NCBI RefSeq assembly: GCF_003751265.1
Contig: NZ_RJKN01000005.1
Coordinates: forward strand, 62,001 to 126,000
Direction: 5' to 3'
DNA from: Pseudokineococcus lusitanus
GTDB lineage: Bacteria > Actinomycetota > Actinomycetes > Actinomycetales > Quadrisphaeraceae
Length of the DNA: 64,000 bases
Of this stretch, positions 7,645-15,501 are shown one piece after another (within the stretch, counting starts at the first letter, position 1; every line of letters begins with the position of its first letter). The notes beneath the pieces are model-generated. The model did no database searches. It was not told the origin of the DNA and saw only the letters and a list, made by a program, of their open reading frames with translations. Position numbers and translations under genes: made by a program.

Positions 7645-7841
7645 GCAGCCGCCAGCGGAGCCGCCACGAGGTGAGCCGCCTCGTAGGCCTCCACGTCGCT
7701 GAGCCGGTAGCGGACGGCTCGGTTGAACTTCAGGTACGGCGGTCCATCGCCGCGCCAGCGGCGCGTGTCGAGGCTCGCGGGGGAGCACGACCAGCGGTCC
7801 GCGAGTGCCTTGGTGGTCAGCAGGGCAGGAGTAGTGGACAC
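7641..7841 (-). CDS. xis: Excisionase-like MerR/AlpA-type HTH protein (66 aa)
   Basis: GTG at 7841 gives a 66-residue protein of the usual excisionase size; the longer open frame upstream lacks protein sense. The sequence LLTTKALADRWSCSPASLDTRRWRGDGPPYLKFNRAVRYRLSDVEAYEAAH is the classic Xis/HTH_17 pattern: helix-turn-helix, wing with VRYRLSDVEAY, acidic last helix. Such proteins bend DNA at the attachment site and steer the integrase toward excision. It is the first gene of the leftward operon and diverges from the gene leading into the integrase. Function as Xis is a family inference. Confidence 0.8.
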   Translation of the reverse strand: MSTTPALLTTKALADRWSCSPASLDTRRWRGDGPPYLKFNRAVRYRLSDVEAYEAAHLVAAPLAAA

Positions 7842-7970
7842 GGTGCCGCCCTCTCTTGGTGGGGGAGGCGGGGAGTCGCCTCGTGTAGGTGCGCCCCCGG
7901 GGGACGCGGCTTCGGTGGGCGCCGCTTGGAGCGGCGCGGGAGCACTAGACACCACCCAACCTGGCCACGT

Positions 7971-7997
7971 CAACCCCGGGTCGACACACCCGGGTTG
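7971..7997. promoter_or_regulatory. Inverted-repeat operator candidate between divergent xis and int operons
   Basis: caaccccgggt (7971-7981) faces acccgggttg (7988-7997), an inverted repeat that is perfect apart from one extra C. It lies in the 294-nt gap between the xis operon (start 7841) and the rightward HTH-int operon (start 8136). GC-rich half-sites of similar type continue to 8030. It is a good place for a repressor controlling the lysogeny-like choice. Confidence 0.45.
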
Positions 7998-8135
7998 GAC
8001 GCCCCAGGGTTGTGCACCCAGGGGTGCGTGCCCCACACTCCCGGCGTGGTGCTCAAGCGGATCAGTGACGCGATGCCCAAGTGGGCTCAAACCATGGAGC
8101 CCCGACCGATCTGGGCTCACAGCAAGGAGGGAGAG

Positions 8136-8603
8136 GTGTGGGCCCAAGGCGTGGAGGGCGGTGAGGAGAACTGCAAGATCGAGGCTCGATGGTGGGTGTA
8201 TGAGGGTGAGGTAGTGAGTGACTCGCCTCGTCAACTTGTTATTACGGTTTCCGAGGATGCGTCTGCCGGTGTGCGGGGGCGAGGCGTCACGGCTGGGCTC
8301 ATGCGGCAGGTGGAGCGTGTTCTTTCCCAGTGGGTGCGCGACACGCACTGGGGTGACGAGACAGGCGTTGCCACGACGATGGAGGAGAGGGCGCGCGCGC
8401 TCGCGCAGCGACATCTGCAGGGCATGCCGTCAAGCCCGCGAGTTGATGGGACAACCTATTACTCAAAGTTGCTAGGTGCAGTCGTTGCGCTGGATGATCT
8501 TGGCTACGAGAACTCGAACCGCCTAATCGCCGAGCTCTTGGGGAAGAGCCGAGAGACCATTAAGACGCAATTGCGAGTCGCCCGGCGCGGAGGGGCCAGC
8601 TGA
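8136..8603 (+). CDS. HTH-ended hypothetical protein preceding the integrase (155 aa)
   Basis: The GTG at 8136 was chosen because a strong AAGGAGG site ends six bases before it; upstream in-frame ATGs at 8073 and 8094 lack one. The protein has a beta-rich N-terminal half (KIEARWWVYEGEVVSD, RQLVITVSEDA). Its helical C-terminal half (YYSKLLGAVVALDDLGYENSNRLIAELLGKSRETIKTQLRVARR) ends in a plausible helix-turn-helix. Its TGA overlaps the ATG of the integrase (8601-8605), so it is coupled to it and is probably a regulator or accessory factor of integration. I do not know a named family. Confidence 0.7.
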   Translation: MWAQGVEGGEENCKIEARWWVYEGEVVSDSPRQLVITVSEDASAGVRGRGVTAGLMRQVERVLSQWVRDTHWGDETGVATTMEERARALAQRHLQGMPSSPRVDGTTYYSKLLGAVVALDDLGYENSNRLIAELLGKSRETIKTQLRVARRGGAS

Positions 8604-9821
8604 TGGCTAGGCCGCGGATGCAGCCAGGAGAGTGGGGCACCATCACGCTCACCCCACTCACAAAACGGCCGGACGGGCGTTACGACACCGCCCCGGCAGG
8701 CACGAAGCGACCTGACCGTGTGCGGGCGCGAGCCAGAGTTCGAGGTCTTGATGGTCGCACCCGCACGGTCGAGCGCATCGCGGGGAGTCGCGCGGCGGCG
8801 GAGCGCGCGCTGCGAGCGGCGCTTGCTGAGTACGTCACTCCGTCTGCGGCGCATGCCACTTTGACTGGCGCGACGTTGGTGAAGGATGCGGCTGAGGTCT
8901 GGTGGGCAGGTGTTGAGTCGGCCGGGAACCATCGGCCCTCCACCCTGCGCGTGTACAAGGGCGTCCTCGATAATCACATCATCGGCAAGGCCGGCAGTGG
9001 GGCTATCGCCAACTTGACGCTGCGCGAAGTGCGCGTGTCGAACCTCGATGGCTTGTTGAGGGCCATCAGTCGAGACAACGGGCCGGCGGTGGCTCGGACG
9101 ACACGCACGGTCATAGGGCTCATCTTCACGCTTGCCGTCCGGCACGACGCAGTGGCTCACAATCCAGTGCGCTCACTCGGCTCCATCGCAGCGGCTGGTG
9201 ACCGACGCCCCAGCCTTCGGGACAAGCAGCGGGCCTTCACGGTGGAGGAGCGAGCTGCCGTCATGGCGCTCTTGCCGACGATCAGGAGCGCGCCCGTTCT
9301 CGCGACCTCGGGGACCTCGTGGCCTTCCTGGCGGGTACGGGGGCGCGCATCGGGGAAGCCTGCGCGTTGCGGTGGTCCTACCTCGACCTCGACGCCGGGA
9401 CGGCGCAGCTTGGGCCGACTGTCGTGCGCGGGTTGAACGGGGCAGGGCTCTTCGTGCAGGAGCAGGGGAAAACGCAGACCGCCCCGCGGACGGTCGCGCT
9501 GCCGCCCTGGCTGGTGGCTCGACTGCTGGCTCGGCAGGTGGCCGCGATGCCCAACGAGTGGGACGCGGTCTTCCTCTCCCCACTGGGTCGGCTGCGCGAG
9601 GTGAGTAACACGACCAAGGACGTGCGGGACCTGCTGGACGACGCGGGCATGGAGTGGGCAACGAGCCACACCTTCCGCAAGTCCGTGGCGACACTGTTGG
9701 ACGCGGCTGGGGTCTCCGGTCGTGAGGTCGCGAACCAGCTGGGTCATCGTCGCCCGTCCATGACGCAGACCACTACATGAGCCGACGCACCACGACGGAG
9801 CAGGCTGCGCTTCTGCTCTAG
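8603..9821 (+). pseudogene. int: Tyrosine integrase, inactivated by two 1-nt deletions
   Basis: The N-terminal arm-binding and SAM-like core-binding domains (residues about 1-210, with STLRVYKGVLDNHII and ARTTRTVIGLIFTLAVRHDAVAHNPV) are in one frame. A 1-nt loss near 9277 shifts the catalytic domain into the next frame. There TGARIGEACALRW (catalytic Arg), HTFRKS (HxxR) and LGHRRPSMTQ are present. A second 1-nt loss near 9769 ends the frame at 9780, just before the catalytic Tyr. Repairing both gives HYMSRRTTTEQAALLL and a stop at 9821 (about 406 aa), a normal family length. The neighbouring tRNA-Lys is the evident target. Either the enzyme is dead or both indels are assembly errors. Confidence 0.9.
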
Positions 9822-9918
9822 CTGAGGCAAGAAGGTGGGTAAGTGGTGGATGAGGCGCGCCAGCCTCTCGGGCACGCGGTCGCTATCGCATGTTGGTGCA
9901 GGTCAGGCAGCCAAGCGG
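9822..9918. other. Likely attachment-site region between int and tRNA-Lys
   Basis: This short gap between the repaired integrase stop and the tRNA 3' end holds no gene. In elements of this type the core att site is the 3' part of the tRNA (here 9919 to about 9960), with integrase arm sites in this gap. No second copy of the tRNA 3' end was found to the left, so the core cannot be delimited. Confidence 0.45.
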
Positions 9919-9991
9919 TGGGCCCCGTGGGGCTCGAACCCACAACCCGCGGATTAAAAGTCCGCTGCTCTACCGGTTGAGCTAGAGGCCC
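9919..9991 (-). tRNA. tRNA-Lys (anticodon TTT)
   Basis: The 73-nt cloverleaf folds fully. The acceptor stem GGGCCTC pairs with GGGGCCC (one G-T pair), the D-arm carries AGCTC...GAGC, and the anticodon stem GCGGA/TCCGC closes loop CTTTTAA with anticodon TTT. The T-arm is GTGGG/CCCAC around TTCGAGC, and the discriminator base is A. The CCA end is not encoded. It forms the right border of the island. Confidence 0.97.
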
Positions 9992-10020
9992 CGGCGGCGC
10001 TGCCTCGCGCCGGGACGACC

Positions 10021-10566
10021 TTACGAGGTGGCGCGGGGCCGCCGCAGCGCCCGCACGTAGCGGCGGCGGTAGACGCGCTGGGCGAGCAGCAGGACCGGGA
10101 AGAGCGGGCGCCACGGGCCGTCCGGCGCAGGACGGGTGAGGGACCTCAGGGTGAGGACGACGTCGTCGCCGTCGCGGGCGACGACGAAGGCCTCCTCCCC
10201 GCTGACCGGGTGGCCGGCGAGCGTGCCGTAGGCGAAGCCGCAGCGCACCGGGGTGTCGACGACGGCGACGACGCGCACCGGCTCCAGGACGCCGACGGGG
10301 CCGAGGGCGGCGCGCAGGCGGTAGTCGGCGCCCTCGCGGGCGCGGGGCCCGCCGCCGTCCGCCGGCGTGACGGCGAAGCCGCTGCGGGTCTTGACCTCCC
10401 AGCGCAGCACCGCGTCGGCGGCCGCGCGCCAGGCGGCGTCGCCGCGGCCGACCGGGACGGTCGTCTCCAGCGCGCGGAAGCCGGCAGGACGCTCCGCCCA
10501 CGTTGGGTCGTGGGGGCGGGTGGCGCCGACGGCGTCGTACGTGAGCGGGCGGACGTCGCTCGGCAT
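10021..10566 (-). CDS. DUF1990 family protein (181 aa)
   Basis: The ATG at 10566 follows a GAGGAGG ribosome site. The length and conserved blocks are those of DUF1990: LTYDAVGATR at the N-terminus, GFRALETTVPVGRG, AAADAVLRWEVKTRSGF, then CGFAYGTLAGHPVSGEEAF and RRYVRAL at the C-terminus. The family is a small cytosolic START-like fold protein found in actinobacteria and plants, with no established reaction. It stands alone beside the tRNA and diverges from the secreted PIG-L gene across a repeat-bearing gap. Confidence 0.9.
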   Translation of the reverse strand: MPSDVRPLTYDAVGATRPHDPTWAERPAGFRALETTVPVGRGDAAWRAAADAVLRWEVKTRSGFAVTPADGGGPRAREGADYRLRAALGPVGVLEPVRVVAVVDTPVRCGFAYGTLAGHPVSGEEAFVVARDGDDVVLTLRSLTRPAPDGPWRPLFPVLLLAQRVYRRRYVRALRRPRATS

Positions 10567-10645
10567 GCCGGCCTCCTCGGGCGCGCGGTGGTGCGGACGC
10601 TACGGCGGGGGACCGCGCGCTCGCCGTCGTCCGCTCGCCGTCGTC

Positions 10646-10809
10646 CGCTGGCCGACTTCGCTGCCGAAGTCGTCCATGAGGTGCCTCGTCGTCCAACTTT
10701 GCTGCCGAAGTCGTCCACGGGGGGCCTCGTCGTCCGACTTCGCTGCCGAAGTCGTCCACGGGGGGTCTCTCGGACAGACCTCGCTGCTGACGTCGTGCAG
10801 GAGAGGCCT
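10646..10809. repeat. Four tandem 41-bp repeats with internal palindromes
   Basis: The core ctgccgaagtcgtcca begins at 10661, 10702 and 10743, with a degenerate fourth copy at 10784, giving an exact 41-bp period. In copies 1 and 3 the core is the palindrome GACTTCG-CTGC-CGAAGTC. The array fills the 390-nt gap between the divergent DUF1990 and PIG-L genes. No coding frame runs through it with protein sense. Confidence 0.8.
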
Positions 10810-10956
10810 TACTCACCGACGTCGGCAGCGACGTCGTCGGCGGTGGTGGCGCGGGACGGGGCGCCGCGCCGCTGCCGGCACTGGATGTGGGGTTGCCCCG
10901 ACCCGGGGCAGAGGCGGACGATCCGGGCGCCTGGTCCGTCTCAGCGAGGAGCCGTC

Positions 10957-13797
10957 ATGCCCGGTCGTCGTCCCACGCCCCGCACGCCACGTCGGGGGCG
11001 GTCGGTCGCCGGGGCGGCGGCCGCCGTACTGGCCGCCGGCCTGCTCGCCGCGACGCCCGCCGCCGCGGGCGGGTACCCGCCGTCCGGTCGCGGCGCCCCG
11101 CCGGACGCGACGACGTCGGCGGGCGCGCCCGTCGACCTCGACGTCATGTTCGTCGGGGCCCACCCCGACGACGAGGCGAGCCTCCTGTCGACGCTGGGGC
11201 AGTGGCGCGAGGACCTCGGCGTCCGCTCGGGCGTCATCACCGTGACGCGCGGCGAGGGCGGCGGCAACGCCGTCGGCACCGAGGAGGGACCCGAGCTGGG
11301 GCTCCTGCGCGAGGTGGAGGAGCGTCGCGCCGTCGGGCTGGGCGGGGTCGAGAACATCTACAACCTCGACGAGGTCGACTTCTACTACACGGTGAGCGCC
11401 CCGCTCACGCAGGAGGTGTGGTCGGGCGACGAGGCCGAGGGTGCCGAGAGCGTGCTCGAGAAGGTCGTCCGCGTGGTCCGGACGACGCGGCCCGAGGTGC
11501 TCGTGACGATGGACCCGGCGCCGTCGCCGGGCAACCACGGCCACCACCAGGAGGCCGCGCGGCTCGCGATGGAGGCCTACCGGTTGGCGGGCGACCCGTC
11601 CGTCTTCCCCGACCAGATCACCGAGGAGGGCCTCGAGCCCTTCAGCCCCGGCCGCGTGCTCCAGCGCGGTCTGCGGGGGACGCCGGCCACCGGCCCCTCG
11701 TGCTCGACGGGGGCGACGCAGACCGACCCGAGCCAGACCGTCTACGGCGTGTGGGCCGGGCGGACGGCGCCCGACGGCCGCACCTGGGGCGCCGTCGAGC
11801 GTGACGCGCAGCGCCAGTACGTCTCCCAGGGCTGGGGCGTCTTCCCCGACGTGCCCGCCGACCCGGACGCCCTCGGCTGCGACTACCTCACCGAGGTCGC
11901 GGCGCGCGTGCCGTCGGCCGTCCCCGGCTCCGACGCGGCGGCGCGGCCCGACGCGGCGCTGCAGGGCGCGCTCGTGCGCGGCGAGGACGCCGCCCCGCTG
12001 GGCACCGGCCTCGAGGTCCGGGCGGAGGGCGACGCCTGGCGCGTCGTGCCCGGCGGGACGACCGAGGTGTCGGTGGCCGTGCGGGCCGGCGAGGAGCCGC
12101 TCCCCGCGGCGTCCGTGACGCTCGACCAGCCGGCGGGCTGGACCGCCGCGCCGGCGACCACGGAGGTCGGCGACGTCGCGCCGGGCGAGGAGGTCGTCGT
12201 CGCCGCGACGCTCACCGCGCCCGCCGACGCCGTCGCGGGCACCCGCGTCCGCCTCGGCGCGGGGCTGACGAGCGGGGCGGGGGGCGGGTACGCGGCGCAG
12301 GTCCTGGCCGTCGTCGCCCCGGTCCGCGGCGAGGTGGCGCCGCTGCCGCAGGTGGCCGAGGCCGAGGCGTGGGCCGCCGAGGTGGGCCTGCCGTGGCTCC
12401 AGGGGTCCGTGCGCCGCGTGGCCACGCTGCCGGTCGGCGGCAGCGAGGTCGTCGACGTCGTCGTCACCAACGCCGACGACGAGCCGCAGCAGGGCTCGGT
12501 GGCCCTCGACGTCCCGGAGGGCTTCACCGCCGAGGACGCGGTGGGCTTCGGCCCGCTCGCCCCGGGGGAGCAGGCCGTCGTCCCGGTGACGGTGACGAGC
12601 ACGGACCCGGCCGCGCCGACGTCGGCGGACGGGCAGTACCCGCTGGTCGTGACGACGACGACCGCCGACGGCCGCACCGGCACGACGACCGCGGCGCTGG
12701 AGCTCGTGCCCGCGACGACCGTCCCGCGGACCGACGTGCCCGCCGTCGTCGACGGCGTGGCCGAGGAGGGCGAGCACCCCGGTGAGGTGCTCGACGTCTC
12801 GCGCGTGTGGGAGGGGACGGCGTGCGCCTCGGCGGCGGACTGCTCGGCGACGGCGCAGGTCTCGTGGCACGCGCCGGGCGACGGGTCGTCGGGCGACGAC
12901 GTCCTGCAGCTGCTCGTGCGCGTCGAGGACGACGTCCGCGGCACGGTCCTGCCCGCCGCCGACTGCAAGCGGCACTGGCGCACCGACTCCGTCGAGATCG
13001 CCGTCGACCCCCGCGGCGACGCGGAGAACACCGCGAGCACCTTCAAGCTGGCGGTGCTGCCCACGACGGTCGAGGGCGACCCGTGCTTCTCGCGCGACGC
13101 CGACAACCGGCAGGGTCCCGGCGAGGAGACGGCACCGGGCACCGAGGTGGCGGTCGTCCTCGACGACCCGTCGACCGGCTCGGCCGGCTACACGCTCGAG
13201 GCGAGCATCCCGATGGCGCTGCTCCCGGCCGCCGTCGACCCGGCGGAGATGGGGCTCGACGTCCTCGTCTACGACTCCGACACCCAGGACCGCACCGGTC
13301 AGACGCGGCTCGGCTGGTCGACGTGGCCGGGCGTGCAGGGCGACCCGTACCGCTGGGGCCGGGCGACCCTCGAGGGGTACGTGGCCCCCGCCGACCGGCC
13401 GGTCGAGCCGGTGGCGCCCGAGCTGCCGCGCACGGGCCTGCGGTCGGTCGACTCGCCGCCGAGCATCGCGCAGGCCGTGCAGGACGACGTCGCCCTGGCC
13501 GGCGGCGAGGCGGCGACCGCCCGGGAGGCCGCCTGGCTCACGGGCGCGCGGGTCCGGCGCGACGCCGTCGTCGCCTCCGTCCGGGCCCGCGGCCCGGGCG
13601 AGCTGCGGCTGTGGGTCTGGGACGACGAGGCCGCCGAGGTCGTGGCCTCGCGGGTGGTCGAGATCAGCCGCTCCGGCCCGTCCCGCTGGTGGGTCGACCT
13701 GCCCGAGGGCGCCGACGTCGGCGCGAGCACGCGGGTCCTCGCGGCGTGGACGGCCGCCGGCGGCGGGACGCTCGCGTCGGAGGCGCCCCTGCGCTGA
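10957..13797 (+). CDS. Secreted PIG-L (LmbE) deacetylase with NEW3 and CBM9-like domains (946 aa)
   Basis: ATG at 10957 has GAGGAG upstream and opens a signal peptide (Arg-rich n-region, Ala/Leu core ending ATPAAA). Residues about 55-320 are a PIG-L/LmbE zinc amidohydrolase domain with AHPDDE (near residue 68) and the second motif GNHGHHQEA. Residues about 365-590 hold two NEW3-type beta-sandwich segments. Residues about 600-810 form a CBM9-like carbohydrate-binding module (FKLAVLPTT, YTLEASIPMALL). A short beta domain closes the protein. Most characterised relatives remove an N-acetyl group from GlcNAc-containing substrates. The secretion signal and binding modules point to an extracellular glycan, but the target is unknown. 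Confidence 0.85.
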   Translation: MPGRRPTPRTPRRGRSVAGAAAAVLAAGLLAATPAAAGGYPPSGRGAPPDATTSAGAPVDLDVMFVGAHPDDEASLLSTLGQWREDLGVRSGVITVTRGEGGGNAVGTEEGPELGLLREVEERRAVGLGGVENIYNLDEVDFYYTVSAPLTQEVWSGDEAEGAESVLEKVVRVVRTTRPEVLVTMDPAPSPGNHGHHQEAARLAMEAYRLAGDPSVFPDQITEEGLEPFSPGRVLQRGLRGTPATGPSCSTGATQTDPSQTVYGVWAGRTAPDGRTWGAVERDAQRQYVSQGWGVFPDVPADPDALGCDYLTEVAARVPSAVPGSDAAARPDAALQGALVRGEDAAPLGTGLEVRAEGDAWRVVPGGTTEVSVAVRAGEEPLPAASVTLDQPAGWTAAPATTEVGDVAPGEEVVVAATLTAPADAVAGTRVRLGAGLTSGAGGGYAAQVLAVVAPVRGEVAPLPQVAEAEAWAAEVGLPWLQGSVRRVATLPVGGSEVVDVVVTNADDEPQQGSVALDVPEGFTAEDAVGFGPLAPGEQAVVPVTVTSTDPAAPTSADGQYPLVVTTTTADGRTGTTTAALELVPATTVPRTDVPAVVDGVAEEGEHPGEVLDVSRVWEGTACASAADCSATAQVSWHAPGDGSSGDDVLQLLVRVEDDVRGTVLPAADCKRHWRTDSVEIAVDPRGDAENTASTFKLAVLPTTVEGDPCFSRDADNRQGPGEETAPGTEVAVVLDDPSTGSAGYTLEASIPMALLPAAVDPAEMGLDVLVYDSDTQDRTGQTRLGWSTWPGVQGDPYRWGRATLEGYVAPADRPVEPVAPELPRTGLRSVDSPPSIAQAVQDDVALAGGEAATAREAAWLTGARVRRDAVVASVRARGPGELRLWVWDDEAAEVVASRVVEISRSGPSRWWVDLPEGADVGASTRVLAAWTAAGGGTLASEAPLR

Positions 13798-13816
13798 CGC
13801 TGCCCGCTCCACCGCT

Positions 13817-13879
13817 CGCGACGTGTGGCCATGTGGGCGCCCCCAGCTCCTCGAGGGCGCCTCATGGCCGCACATCGCG
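13817..13879. repeat. Long palindrome, copy A of a repeated intergenic element
   Basis: Arms 13817-13833 (cgcgacgtgtggccatg) and 13863-13879 match in 15 of 17 positions, with G-T at the other two, and enclose a shorter inner inverted repeat (gggcgcc-type). It lies between the convergent PIG-L and GH4 genes and can act as a two-way terminator. The same arm sequence recurs at 23648-23717. Confidence 0.75.
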
Positions 13880-13948
13880 GTCGGGGACGCGTCGTCACGG
13901 GTCCGAGGGGCGGGCGCGCCGACCGCGGTCGGCAGGGGGCAGGAGCCG

Positions 13949-15331
13949 TCAGTCCAGCGCGGCGGCCACGCCCGGCAGCGCCGCGCGGTACCCGTCGAGC
14001 AGCCGGCGGGCCACCGCCACGGAGTCCACGAGCGGGTGGGCCGCGAAGGCGCGCCACGCGAGCTCCGACGAGCGCGTGGCCGAGGCCTCGAGGAGGAGGC
14101 GCTCGGAGGCCTTGACCTGCTGGACGAGGCCGAGCATGTCGCCGGCGAGCGGGGCGACGTCGTGCGGGTGGACGCCGTCGCCGTCGACCGTGCACGGCAG
14201 CTCCACGACGGCGTCCTCGGGCAGCCCGGGGAGGTGCCCGCCGGCGGCGACGTCGAGCACCATCGTCGCGGGCCGGCCGGTGAGGACCGCGGCCATGAGG
14301 TCGAGGGCCACGCGCTGGTACCCGCCGCCCGCGACGTCCTCGGCACGGCGCTCGCCCGAGGCGGCCCCCGCGCCGTCGGACCCGTCGGCGTCGTCGCCCG
14401 TGGGCGTGCGCGACTCGGCCATGTACGTGGCCTCGCGCTCGCGGTGGACCTCCTCCCACGTCGCCAGCGCCCGCGACGGGTCGGCCTCGACCCGGGCGTA
14501 GAAGCCGCCCTGCTGGGCGTCGAGCTGCTGGCCCCGGGTCTGCGCCGCGGCCCGCAGCCGCGCCGTCGCCTCGCGGGGGTAGGCGTAGTAGTAGAGGTAC
14601 TCGTTGGGCAGGGCGCCGAGGGCACGGACCCAGTCGGGCCCGAGCAGCCGGGCCTCCTCGACGCCGTCGAGCGCGGCGTCGTCGGCGAGCAGGGCCGGCA
14701 GGCGGTCGACCCCGTCGACGTGCAGCGACCGCAGCCAGCCGAGGTGGTTGACGCCCGCGTAGTCGAAGGAGACCTCCGCGCCCACCGGGGCGTCGACCGC
14801 CCGCAGCGCCTTGCGCACGAGGCCGATGGGCGTGTCGCAGATGCCGACCACCCGCTCGCCGAGCACCGCGCGCATGGCCTCGGTGACAACGCCCGCCGGG
14901 TTGGTGAAGCTGATGACCCACGCGTCGGGGCAGACCGCCCGCACCCGCTCGGCGAGGTGCCGGGCGTGGGGGAGCGTGCGCAGCGCGTAGGCGAGGCCGC
15001 CCGGGCCGACGGTCTCCTGGCCGAGGACGCCGAGGTCGAGCGCGACCCGCTCGTCGAGCACCCGGCCGGCGGTCCCGCCGATGCGCATGGCGGAGAAGAC
15101 GACGTCGGCGTCCCGCAGGGCCTCGTCGAGGTCGGTGCCCGCCGTGAGGCGGGGCGGGTGCGGCAGGCGCTCGAGGAGCTGGGCGAGCACGGCGCCGACG
15201 ACGCGCAGCCGGGCCGGGTCGACGTCGTGCAGGTGCACCTCGTCGACGCGGACGGCGGCGTCCGCGGCGCCGACGGCCTCGACGACCTGGGGCACCCGGA
15301 AGCCGCCGCCGCCGACCAGCACGAGCCTCAC
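13949..15331 (-). CDS. GH4-family 6-phospho-beta-glucosidase-like enzyme (460 aa)
   Basis: GTG at 15331 starts directly with the NAD-binding GGGGFRVPQV (residues 7-16), as in other GH4 enzymes. Conserved family features follow: SFTNPAGVVTEA (about 141-152), the metal ligand Cys165 in ICDTPIGL and His196 in GVNHLGW. GH4 enzymes use NAD and a divalent metal in an oxidation-elimination mechanism; this sub-type usually cleaves 6-phospho-beta-glucosides in the cytosol. Substrate assignment rests on overall similarity only. The gene diverges from a sugar kinase/ABC importer operon and probably serves the same substrate. Confidence 0.85.
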   Translation of the reverse strand: MRLVLVGGGGFRVPQVVEAVGAADAAVRVDEVHLHDVDPARLRVVGAVLAQLLERLPHPPRLTAGTDLDEALRDADVVFSAMRIGGTAGRVLDERVALDLGVLGQETVGPGGLAYALRTLPHARHLAERVRAVCPDAWVISFTNPAGVVTEAMRAVLGERVVGICDTPIGLVRKALRAVDAPVGAEVSFDYAGVNHLGWLRSLHVDGVDRLPALLADDAALDGVEEARLLGPDWVRALGALPNEYLYYYAYPREATARLRAAAQTRGQQLDAQQGGFYARVEADPSRALATWEEVHREREATYMAESRTPTGDDADGSDGAGAASGERRAEDVAGGGYQRVALDLMAAVLTGRPATMVLDVAAGGHLPGLPEDAVVELPCTVDGDGVHPHDVAPLAGDMLGLVQQVKASERLLLEASATRSSELAWRAFAAHPLVDSVAVARRLLDGYRAALPGVAAALD

Positions 15332-15394
15332 GGGCGGACCCCCGCGGGGACGGCGGGGACGGGGGCGGGGAGCGGCCGGCGGGACATGCGCGGC

Positions 15395-15453
15395 ACGCTA
15401 GCGGCGCCCGCCGACGTCGACGGGTGCCCGCCGTCGGCGCGCGGCGCTAGCGT
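15395..15453. promoter_or_regulatory. Paired CGCTAGCG palindromes in the divergent sugar promoter
   Basis: acgctagcg (15395-15403) and cgctagcgt (15445-15453) are reverse complements of each other, 50 bp apart, and each contains the 8-bp palindrome CGCTAGCG. Both lie in the 170-nt gap between the GH4 gene and the kinase operon. They may be two operators for one repressor, or they may overlap -10 boxes (TAGCGT). No regulator gene adjoins the locus. Confidence 0.35.
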
Positions 15454-15501
15454 CGGGCCCCACGCGGGGCGCCCGGCCCCGTCGGCGTGGGGAGGTGCGC
15501 G

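Larger units (their letters stand above)
1..9991. mobile_element. Genomic island / defective integrative element ending at tRNA-Lys (left end outside window)
   Basis: The whole stretch left of the tRNA-Lys gene uses a visibly lower-GC, less biased codon set than the rest of the window. It holds the hallmark parts of an actinobacterial integrative element next to a tRNA: a tyrosine integrase, an excisionase-like gene and small HTH replication-type genes, plus IS debris and an XRE-ImmA gene. The integrase reads toward the 3' end of the tRNA, the usual arrangement for tRNA-targeting elements. The integrase is frameshifted twice, so the element is probably fixed. I found no second copy of the tRNA 3' end in the window, so the other boundary is not visible. 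The part left of about 4700 could be an older, separate insertion. Confidence 0.75.

Noticed and set aside
9265-9330. Programmed ribosomal frameshift in the integrase
   Set aside because: There is no slippery heptamer, and a second independent deletion removes the catalytic Tyr, so decay or sequence error explains it better.
10210-10956. N-terminal extension of the PIG-L gene frame
   Set aside because: It runs through DUF1990 antisense and the 41-bp repeats. The ATG at 10957 has a good ribosome site and starts a signal peptide.
10813-14889. Minus-strand open frame of more than 1300 codons opposite the deacetylase and across the GH4 gene
   Set aside because: In GC-rich DNA the antisense frame of a real gene is often open. 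The translation is low-complexity Arg/Gly/Pro, while the plus-strand product has clear PIG-L, NEW3 and CBM9-like domains.
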